From positions 17,035 through 81,034 of the forward strand of contig CAAEMX010000035.1 of assembly GCA_900757185.1 (NCBI GenBank): a stretch of 64,000 nt of DNA, given 5' to 3'. The notes under the pieces were generated by a model that was not told the DNA's origin, made no database searches, and saw only the letters and a program-made list of their open reading frames with translations. The position numbers and the translations under genes are program-made. The stretch is from an uncultured Collinsella sp. (GTDB lineage: Bacteria; Actinomycetota; Coriobacteriia; Coriobacteriales; Coriobacteriaceae). Below are positions 57,241 through 64,000 of this stretch, piece by piece; positions within the stretch are counted from its first letter, which is position 1, and each line of letters starts with the position of its first letter.

Positions 57241-57270
57241 TCGAAGATTTCGTTTGTAGTTCGATATACG

Positions 57271-57319
57271 GGACGGCCCCGCATTTCTCCAGATAGGGGA
57301 GATGCGGGGCCGTCCTTTT
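57271..57319 (+). terminator. terminator of the pyrH-proS operon
   Basis: GGACGGCCCCGCATTTCTCC pairs with the GGAGATGCGGGGCCGTCC segment at 57298-57315, with a small bulge, and is followed by TTTTA. Confidence 0.85.
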
Positions 57320-57347
57320 ATCTTGCAGCATCCTCGATATCTAAAAG

Positions 57348-57384
57348 GAAAACCCCACAGCCCATATGAGCTGTGGGGTTTCTT
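57348..57384. terminator. bidirectional terminator between proS and the phosphotransferase gene
   Basis: AACCCCACAG and CTGTGGGGTT pair around CCCATATGAG, itself nearly palindromic. It is followed by TTTCTTG on the plus strand and TTTTCCTTTT on the minus strand, so it should stop transcripts from both sides. Confidence 0.8.
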
Positions 57385-57416
57385 GTGCCTCCGATGCGAA
57401 ATAAATCGCTCAGATA

Positions 57417-58181
57417 TTACTGATAATCGACGACGTCGATCCAGTTCTTCAGGAACTCATCGTTCACGTTGCGCTTACGAGCGAGCTCGGAAGCGGCGAC
57501 GATGCTCGTCCACTGACGCACGACCTGCATGGGCATGTCGGCGCGGTCGCAGTAGAGCTCCAGGTAGGCCTCGGCCTGGTCCTTGCTGTTGAGAGCAAAG
57601 AGCAGGTAGGTGGTGGCAACGTCGGCAGCAGGGGAGCCCTGGGTTGCGTGTGCCCAGTCGCACACATAGAGCTGGCCGTCGTCGCCGACGATGACGTTGG
57701 AGGGGTTGAAGTCGCCGTGGCAGACCTTGAACTCCTTGGTCATGCCGTCCAGACGCTCCTGAAGGTTGTAGCGCGTGGTGGCATTGAGCTGATCAAGGCT
57801 GTCGATCATGCGGGCGAACTTGTCGCGCTGACGGTTGAGCAGCGGGGAGGTGTAGCCGTGGATCTCGATCTGGAGGTCAACGAACATCTCGAGGTACTCA
57901 CCAAAGCGCTGGGGCTCGGCAGTCATCTTCTCGGCAAGGGTGGTGCCCGGAACCTTCTCGGTCACGAGCGCCCAGCCGTTGGCGTTCTCGAGCTGAGAAA
58001 CCTCGAGAGCCTTGGGGCTGCGGATGCCGCACTCATTGATGCGGGCAAGATTCAAAGCCTCGTTGAACACGTCGGAGACGGGCTTGGTCTCGTTAAAGAC
58101 CTTGACGATCTTGTCGCCCAGGTCGTAAACGACCTTGTTGCCACGGCGGACGAGCTCGGTCTTGGAATCGGGTAGCAGCAT
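57417..58181 (-). CDS. aminoglycoside phosphotransferase-fold kinase (TIGR02172-like)
   Basis: A small kinase of the APH/choline-kinase fold, 254 residues; the substrate is not known. The start LVRRGNKVVYDLGDKIVKVF corresponds to the nucleotide-binding strand pair, with the ATP lysine in IVKVF. The catalytic loop is VCHGDFNPSNVI and the metal motif YVCDWAHATQGSP has the Asp. It resembles the TIGR02172 paralogous family rather than resistance enzymes. AAAGGA precedes the ATG. It lies 88 bases downstream of adhE, beyond a hairpin, and may be partly co-transcribed with it. Confidence 0.82.
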   Translation of the reverse strand: MLLPDSKTELVRRGNKVVYDLGDKIVKVFNETKPVSDVFNEALNLARINECGIRSPKALEVSQLENANGWALVTEKVPGTTLAEKMTAEPQRFGEYLEMFVDLQIEIHGYTSPLLNRQRDKFARMIDSLDQLNATTRYNLQERLDGMTKEFKVCHGDFNPSNVIVGDDGQLYVCDWAHATQGSPAADVATTYLLFALNSKDQAEAYLELYCDRADMPMQVVRQWTSIVAASELARKRNVNDEFLKNWIDVVDYQ

Positions 58182-58213
58182 GGTTGCATCCTTTCAACGA
58201 TGCGATAGAAGCG

Positions 58214-58252
58214 ACGGCGGGGGTGTGTGAAACACCCGTGCACCCCCGCCGT
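58214..58252 (-). terminator. stem-loop after adhE
   Basis: ACGGCGGGGGTG (58214-58225) and CACCCCCGCCGT (58241-58252) are perfect complements. An alternative inner GGGTGT/ACACCC pair lies within. No T-run follows on the minus strand, so it may be a partial terminator or an mRNA-stabilising hairpin. Confidence 0.6.
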
Positions 58253-58269
58253 TAAAAACCGTGCTAAAA

Positions 58270-60918
58270 CTAGCAGACGGCGTAGTCCTGAGGCTCGCGG
58301 CCGTAGTAGGCGTCCAGGTAGAGCTCCTTGATCTCGCTCATGAGCGGGTAGCGCGGGTTAGCGCCGGTGCACTGGTCGTTGAATGCCTGCTCGGTCATCT
58401 CGTCGAGGGTGTCGAGGAAGTACTGCTCGTCAACACCGTAGTCGGCGATGGTCTTCTTGACACCGATGAAGTCCTTGAGCTCCTCGAGCTTCGTGATGAA
58501 GTTCTCGAAGACCTCCTTGTCGTCCTTGCCCTCGATGCCGCAGTACTTGGCCATCTCGGCGTAGTTGTGCAGCGCGTTGGGGTAAGGATACTGGGAGAAC
58601 GTACCCATCTTGACGGGAGCCTCGGCGGCGTTGTAACGCATAACGCGGGTCAGGATGACGGCGTTGGCGAGGCCGTGGGGCAGGTGATGGAAAGCGCCGA
58701 GCTTGTGGGCCATGGAGTGGTTGAGGCCCAGGAAGGCGTTGGCGAAGGCCATACCGGCCATGCAGGAGGCGTTGTGCATCTCCTCGCGGGCATGCGGGTC
58801 CTTGGCGCCGTTCGTGAAGCTGGAGGGCAGGTTCTCGAAGACGAGCTTAGCAGCACGCTCGGAGAGGCCCTTGGTGTAGTCGGAAGCCATGATGGAGACG
58901 TAGGACTCGATGGCGTGGGTCATGACGTCGATGCCGGAGGCAGCGGTCAGGCCGCGCGGGGCGGTCATGCAGTTGTCGGCGTCGACGATAGCCATGTTGG
59001 GGAGCAGCGCGTAGTCGGCGAGCGGCCACTTGATGCCGGTCTCCTTGTCGGTGATGATGGCGAACGGCGTGCACTCGGAACCGGTGCCCGAAGAGGTCGG
59101 GACGGCGACGAAGTAGGCCTTCTTGCCCATCTCGGGGAAGGTGAAGATACGCTTGCGGATGTCCATGAAGTCCATGGCCATGTCCTCAAACTTGCACTCG
59201 GGGTGCTCGTACATCATCCACATGATCTTGCCGGCGTCCATAGCGGAGCCACCGCCGACGGCGATGATGACGTCCGGCTCAAAGAGAGCCATCTGCTTGG
59301 CGCCGCGACGTGCGCACTGCAGCGACGGATCGGGCTCGACGTCGTAGAAGCAGTCGTGGGCGATGCCCATCTCGTCGAGCTTGGCCTCGATGGCGCGGGT
59401 GTTGCCATTCTTGAAGAGGAACTGGTCGGTGACGATGAAGGCGCGCTTCTTGCCCATGACGTTGCCCAGCTCGTCGAGGGCGACGGGCGTGGAACCCTTC
59501 TTGAAGTAGACCTTCTCGGGAGCGCGGAACCACAGCATGTTCTCACGGCGCTCGGCCACAGTCTTAACGTTGATCAAGTGCTTCACCCCAACGTTCTCGG
59601 AGACGGAGTTGCCGCCCCAGGAGCCGCAGCCCAGGGTCAGAGACGGCTTCATGCCAAAGTTGTACAGGTCACCGATGCCGCCGTGCGAGGACGGGGTATT
59701 GATGACGATACGGCAGGCCTTCATGACGTGCTCGAACAGGCTGATCTTCTCGGCCTGGGCGGGGTGCACGTACAGAGAGGCGGTGTGGCCCGGGCCACCG
59801 GCGAGCACCAGGTGCTCGGCCTTGTCGACGGCCTCCTGGAAGTTCTTGGCGTGGTACATGGCCAGGACCGGGGAGAGCTTCTCGTGGGAGAACTCCTCCT
59901 TGGCGGGGTCGGTGGAGGTGACCTCGGCGATCAGGATCTTGGTCTTGGCGGGAACCTCGATGCCTGCGAGCTCGGCGATCTTGGCGGCAGCCATGCCGGG
60001 AATGCGGTGATCGAGGGCGCCGTTCTTGAACATGGCGGCACGCAGGGCCTCCATCTCGGCACCCTGCTTGACGAAGTAGCAGCCGCGCTTCTGGAACTCG
60101 GCCTTAACCTGGTCATAGATGGTGTCGATGACGGTCACGGACTGCTCGGAAGCGCAGATCATGCCGTTGTCGAAGGTCTTGGAGTGGATGATGGAGTTGA
60201 CGGCGAGCAGCACGTCGGCGGTGTCGTCGATGACGACCGGGGTGTTACCGGCGCCAACGCCCAGGGCGGGCTTGCCCGAGGAGTAAGCGGCCTTGACCAT
60301 GCCCGGGCCACCGGTGGCGAGGATGATATCGACATCGCGCATGACCATGTTGGTCAGCTCGATGGAGGGGACATCGACCCAGCCGATGATGCCCTCGGGG
60401 GCGCCGGCCTTGACGGCGGCGTCAAGCACGAGCTTGGCGGCGGCGATGGTGCACTTGGCGGCTGCCGGGTGCGGGGAGATGATGATGGCGTTGCGGGTCT
60501 TCAGGCTGATCAGCGTCTTGAAGATCGCGGTGGAGGTGGGGTTGGTCGTCGGGATGACGGCGCCCACGATGCCGATGGGCTCGGCGATCTTGGTGATGCC
60601 GTAAGCCTCGTCGCGCTCCAGGACACCACAGGTCTTGGTGTTCTTGTAAGCGTTGTAGATGTACTCTGCGGCGTAGTGGTTCTTGATGACCTTGTCCTCA
60701 AGAACGCCGCGGCCGGTCTCCTCGATGGCCATCTTCGCCAACGGGATACGAGCCTTGTTGGCGGCCATGGCGGCCTCATAGAAGATCTTGTCGACCTGCT
60801 CCTGCGTGTACGTAGCAAAAAGCGCCTGGGCCTCTCGCATCTGAGCGAGCTTAGCCTCAAGCGCCTCTACGTTGTCCACAATTGCGGGAGTAGTGTTTTC
60901 CGGTGACTTTTTCACCAT
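58270..60918 (-). CDS. adhE: bifunctional acetaldehyde/alcohol dehydrogenase AdhE
   Basis: Reduces acetyl-CoA through acetaldehyde to ethanol with NADH, the main fermentative redox sink; it forms spirosomes in other bacteria. The 882 residues have the aldehyde dehydrogenase half (1 to about 440, catalytic Cys255 in GMICASEQSV). The iron alcohol dehydrogenase half (about 460-870) includes VGGGSAMDAGKIMW, PTSSGTGSECTPFAII and metal histidines in GLNHSMAHKLGAFHHLPHG. AAGGAG precedes the ATG. The upstream gap holds a perfect 12-base inverted repeat (61011-61040) as a candidate operator. It shows an anaerobic, fermentative life. Confidence 0.97.
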   Translation of the reverse strand: MVKKSPENTTPAIVDNVEALEAKLAQMREAQALFATYTQEQVDKIFYEAAMAANKARIPLAKMAIEETGRGVLEDKVIKNHYAAEYIYNAYKNTKTCGVLERDEAYGITKIAEPIGIVGAVIPTTNPTSTAIFKTLISLKTRNAIIISPHPAAAKCTIAAAKLVLDAAVKAGAPEGIIGWVDVPSIELTNMVMRDVDIILATGGPGMVKAAYSSGKPALGVGAGNTPVVIDDTADVLLAVNSIIHSKTFDNGMICASEQSVTVIDTIYDQVKAEFQKRGCYFVKQGAEMEALRAAMFKNGALDHRIPGMAAAKIAELAGIEVPAKTKILIAEVTSTDPAKEEFSHEKLSPVLAMYHAKNFQEAVDKAEHLVLAGGPGHTASLYVHPAQAEKISLFEHVMKACRIVINTPSSHGGIGDLYNFGMKPSLTLGCGSWGGNSVSENVGVKHLINVKTVAERRENMLWFRAPEKVYFKKGSTPVALDELGNVMGKKRAFIVTDQFLFKNGNTRAIEAKLDEMGIAHDCFYDVEPDPSLQCARRGAKQMALFEPDVIIAVGGGSAMDAGKIMWMMYEHPECKFEDMAMDFMDIRKRIFTFPEMGKKAYFVAVPTSSGTGSECTPFAIITDKETGIKWPLADYALLPNMAIVDADNCMTAPRGLTAASGIDVMTHAIESYVSIMASDYTKGLSERAAKLVFENLPSSFTNGAKDPHAREEMHNASCMAGMAFANAFLGLNHSMAHKLGAFHHLPHGLANAVILTRVMRYNAAEAPVKMGTFSQYPYPNALHNYAEMAKYCGIEGKDDKEVFENFITKLEELKDFIGVKKTIADYGVDEQYFLDTLDEMTEQAFNDQCTGANPRYPLMSEIKELYLDAYYGREPQDYAVC

Positions 60919-61010
60919 TTGTGTCTCCTTGCGATCGGAGATTTACCCTACGCCTTGCATGATAGCAAGAAATTATTCGGCGAACGGTAAGATTCCTGTA
61001 AAAGGCACAC

Positions 61011-61040
61011 TAAAACGCTTCAATAAACTGAAGCGTTTTA
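61011..61040. promoter_or_regulatory. perfect inverted repeat upstream of adhE
   Basis: TAAAACGCTTCA, six bases, TGAAGCGTTTTA: a perfect 12-base dyad 93 bases upstream of the adhE start. Size and spacing suit a dimeric repressor or activator. It does not match the redox-sensor Rex site. A small terminator is an alternative. Confidence 0.5.
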
Positions 61041-61224
61041 ACCATTTTAAATTAAAGTCGAACCTTTTCTCCGGGCGAAATCCTAGTTTCCCCATGGCTA
61101 TGGTATGGAGTTTGTTCATTGTTTGTTCATTAGGTCTTAGGAAATTAATGCATATCGATCAATTCCGGCTGGTCGTGATACAAATATTGGGTCGTTTCTA
61201 TTTCATGGCAATAAACGCGTTCTC

Positions 61225-61252
61225 TTGTCAGACAAAACACTGGTATTAAACT
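61225..61252 (+). promoter_or_regulatory. putative promoter of the surface protein gene
   Basis: TTGTCA (61225-61230) and TAAACT (61247-61252) are 16 bases apart. The -35 overlaps the TTGTCAGACAA dyad. The leader would be about 105 bases. Confidence 0.4.
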
Positions 61253-61321
61253 AAAACTAAATGTGTCAGATGGCACATTCAGCAAGAGTGAACTTTATGC
61301 CTTTACCTCTGGGTATTTTGT

Positions 61322-61360
61322 CGCCCTTTACTGGTTCATATCAGATAAGTAGAAAGGGCG
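61322..61360 (+). promoter_or_regulatory. leader hairpin that covers the ribosome binding site
   Basis: CGCCCTTT (61322-61329) is the exact complement of AAAGGGCG (61353-61360), and the latter contains the AAAGG Shine-Dalgarno sequence of the GTG at 61365. The 23-base loop is AT-rich. In the folded mRNA the ribosome site would be closed. Confidence 0.55.
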
Positions 61361-61364
61361 GTTT

Positions 61365-64000
61365 GTGAGATTGCCACGCTGCAGGCGAGCTTTCGTTTGG
61401 CTCGTCACTTTTTTGTTCGTGTTTAATACTATCCCTACGGGCGTATTTGCTGATGTAATAGTGAATACTGACCCTCAGCAAAACACGACTTCGGAGAATC
61501 TGTCTAATGAATCTGCTGATAGTGCCTCTGTGTCGGGGGGGGGGTTCGGTCGAGGCTTCGTCTAACGACAAGACGGTTTCAAGTGATGATCAAAACCCTG
61601 AATCTGATGTCTCGGATAAGCAGTCAAACGATGTGAATGTGAATGAAACATCTGATGAATCGAATTGTGACGCAGCAGAATCTGGTGTTTATCAAGTCAA
61701 TGATCAATCAACATTTGAGGATGCGCTGAATAAAATCGCCTCCGATAATTTATCGGAGATCAGACTTGTCCTAAAAGGCGGCTCGTCTTTTGTGGTGCCG
61801 ACCCAAGATTACGTTTCGACTTTCGGCGTTGCTAACAAGAAGATTACCGTGACGAGTGACGGTGATAATCGCGCAACCTTGCACTTCTCCAACCGTGCCA
61901 TGCTTTCCGGATCTTGTACTTTTGACAACGTCGAAGTGGTTGGTTCAGGAAAACTCTATTGCAATGGTTTCGATACCGTGTTCACTCGTAACTGCGAGCT
62001 CAACCTCTTTGAAACACTTTATGGCGGTGGCTATAGGTCGACTGTCGATCACACACATGTGGTGATAGCTGCGTCTGGATATATCAATCCTGGTAGTGGT
62101 GCTGGCCTTCATGACGTCATCGGTGGTTCATATCAAGGGTCCGTCGAGCATGACACCTATCTTGAGATCAGCGGTAACCTTCGCATGGCTAGCGGTAATC
62201 ACGTTAATCCCGGTTGCATGCGCGGCGATGGGTCGAGCGGCGATGGAAACGGCTCTGGTGCTGTTTATGTAGGTGGTAACGCCACGCTCGTTTACGACAA
62301 TGCCAACTCCGAAGTTTCTCCTGCTATCGAAGGCACTTACGGTTGCGAGATGCGCGGCAACGTGACGCTTGATGTTCGCTCGGGTCGGGTAAATGAAATT
62401 TGCGGTCATTTTGGTGACCCTGCGCCTATTAAAGGCAACATTCATATTATTGCGGGCAGCAGTACTTATGAAAACACCGACAAAACGCTTCGTCTTAATG
62501 GCAATTGGTCAATAACTGGCGCAGGACAGATGATCCCGGATGGAGTTTATGAGGTCGATGGCGATGTCGTTATCGATGCTTACGAGAATGTTTGGGGCTG
62601 GGATAAGGGTGGATCGATACCCAATGATGTCCCATATATTGAAGGTTCGAAGAAAGCGAACGTTGGTGGATCTATTGCCGTTAATGTCCACGGCTCCCAT
62701 GTTGGCTCTATTTATGGAGCAGAGTGGAGTGCTGTAAACGGTGATATCGCCGTGAACGCTTCTGGTGTTGAGCTGAGGGATGAAGCGGGCGATTCTCATG
62801 GGTATGTTTTCTGCGAGAACGACCTGACCAATTCGTCGGATAAGGGATCGAGCGTAAAGGCTGGAGGAAAGCTATCTATCAGTCTGAATAGCGGCAGTGT
62901 TGGCTACGTTTCGTTGACTTCGAACAAGAATGTATCGATTTCTGACGGTTCTTTCATTAATATTGCTGGACGACCGGAAATAGCTACGGGCGTTACGGGT
63001 GTGTACTATGGGCTTCCCAAGGGGTCTTCTTCTCCCACAATCAATATTGCAGGGACTGTGGCTGAGATTCCTTATATTAAGTACGCATCTGCTTTGAATG
63101 TTACTGATAAATCTGAAATTACGGTCGGTACGATTTCTTCTGTAAATAAGATCGTTATTACTGGTCAATCGAATACAAATGTAACGACCAAATTTGGCTG
63201 CAACAATGCTTCTAGCAATGAATTAATTGAAGACAATGGCCTTCGGGTAGATGAGGGCAGCGTTTTGACGACAGCTGGCTCTCAAGCCTACGTATATGGT
63301 TATGCCGATATCAATGGTACTTGGGAGCAACAATACAATACTGCGAAAGACTATAACGATATTTTTGTTAAGGGAACCACTTCTATTGGCAGTAATGGCA
63401 TTCTCATCGATCACGGTTCAAGTAATTTGAAAGGTGCCGTTATTAATAAGGGCACACTTGCCTTAATGGCACCCGCATTATTCCAAGGAAATTACCGTGG
63501 CGATGACGCTGAAATTAGACTGCCGGCTGTCACTAATAACTATGATGGCACGGATGATGGCGGTGACATTCCCCTTATTGTAAAAGGGGAATCGTCAGGG
63601 AAGACTACTGTTAATACGGTTGATCCGAACAATTGGCAGAATTTGAAAGTGCCGTCACTCGGAGATAACTACGTACTCTCCAAAGCTAGTGGTGATGCGC
63701 CTAAGCAAAGCACTTTTATTCTTGGCAACGAGGATGCGGTTGGTGAGGGCTATTACCTTAAGCGCGTCAGGGATGCCGACGGCACTGATGATTTTCACAT
63801 GTGGCAGGTCGCAGCAAAGTTATCGCTGACTTTTGATGATAATGGTGCAGGCGATCCTGCTTATCCTCAAAAGTTATCGCAAGATAAGACTGCAGATAAG
63901 GACAGTTACACCTTCGCGCTGCCCAAGACCGCCCCGACCCGCAAGGGCTGGGCGTTCGACGGCTGGAACACCGAGAGGGACGGGTCGGGCGATCAGTTCA
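61365..64000 (+). CDS. secreted surface adhesin-like protein, frame interrupted at a G10 tract, C-terminus beyond window
   Basis: The GTG at 61365 starts a signal peptide (MRLPRCRRAFVWLVTFLF core, probable cleavage after VFA near residue 29) and a Ser/Asn-rich stretch. The frame then stops at 61563-61565. From 61546 the +1-shifted frame is open without any stop to 64000. Nine or twelve Gs instead of ten at 61535-61544 would join both parts. The body has Ser/Asp-rich linker sequence, then about 600 residues of repetitive beta-strand sequence (GGNATLVYDN, MRGNVTLDVRSG, KGNIHIIAGS), like a beta-helix. A Listeria-Bacteroides (InlB B-type) repeat starts near 63820 (KLSLTFDDNG to WAFDGWNTERDGSGDQF). 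No anchor is seen; it may lie downstream. AT-rich until about 63900. A sequencing error in the homopolymer cannot be excluded. Confidence 0.8.
61535..61544 (+). repeat. G10 homopolymer, probable phase-variation tract
   Basis: Ten consecutive Gs lie 57 codons into the surface protein gene, just after the signal peptide region. Slippage by one base toggles the long reading frame. With ten Gs the product ends nine codons later. Confidence 0.75.

Larger units (their letters stand above)
61041..61364. other. AT-rich divergent intergenic region
   Basis: 324 bases without a convincing gene between adhE and the surface protein. They contain a tandem GTTTGTTCATT (61110-61120, 61121-61131), a TTGTC-A-GACAA dyad (61225-61235), an AATGTG/CACATT pair (61260-61279) and the RBS hairpin below. 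The base composition differs sharply from the rest of the window. Confidence 0.6.

Noticed and set aside
57271..57319. Relation of the proS terminator to the GGGACGGGGC repeat
   Set aside because: Both have GGGACGG, but the stem and flanks differ; chance similarity of GC-rich terminators is enough.
60872..61249. A 125-codon plus-strand frame across the adhE start and upstream gap
   Set aside because: It begins inside adhE in antisense, has no ribosome binding site and shows no recognisable domain; it is an effect of AT-rich sequence with few stops.
61856..62065. Small plus-strand frame within the surface gene
   Set aside because: It is out of frame with the long open body and lacks a ribosome site or domain.

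Overview
The window is GC-rich, densely coded DNA from an anaerobic, fermentative Gram-positive bacterium. The best guess is Coriobacteriia, and within it Collinsella or a close relative. This rests on the mix of actinobacterial-type GC and frequent GTG/TTG starts with Firmicute-like gene order (rpsP-khpA-rimM-trmD, dprA-trmFO-xerC, rpsB-tsf-pyrH-frr-uppS-cdsA-dxr-rseP-proS), split GlyQ/GlyS, PPDK with its regulator, and AdhE. The genus is inferred; no 16S or other marker is present.

Layout. 1-321 is the N-terminal part of a UDP-galactopyranose mutase gene. 400-8860 (minus strand) is a compact aromatic amino-acid operon: DAHP synthase, TyrA, AroB, AroA, AroC, a chorismate mutase-prephenate dehydratase, an AroE-AroK fusion and AroQ. 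Together they supply every step from PEP and erythrose 4-phosphate to phenylpyruvate and 4-hydroxyphenylpyruvate. A terminator-like hairpin lies in the short aroF leader. Next to it, on the plus strand, are tRNA-Arg(CCG) and a CtpE-like P-type ATPase. 11955-12064 is a nested palindromic repeat. 12159-15267 holds a zinc-ribbon membrane protein, a cyclophilin and a TPR membrane protein. 15383-22291 is the rod-shape operon mreBCD-pbp2-rodA plus a DUF697-like gene. 22302-24988 is a radical-SAM pair. 25056-29057 is rplU-rpmA-obg-nadD-yqeK-rsfS, followed by dinB on the minus strand.

30612-41508 is the rpsP-khpA-rimM-trmD...rplS-rnhB region, with lepB, glyQS and the PPDK regulator/PPDK pair inserted. 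41698-46907 is yraN-comM-dprA-trmFO-xerC. 47127-57240 is the translation, envelope and isoprenoid block rpsB-tsf, pyrH-frr-uppS-cdsA-dxr-rseP-ispG-proS; rseP carries an unusual winged-helix-like insertion. 57417-60918 (minus) is a small phosphotransferase and the fermentative adhE.

From about 61000 the composition changes to AT-rich. A large secreted surface protein starts at 61365, is interrupted by a G10 homopolymer at 61535-61544 and then stays open in the shifted frame to the window end. This looks like an ON/OFF phase-variable adhesin, currently OFF, with a leader hairpin covering its ribosome binding site. It is the most interesting object in the window.
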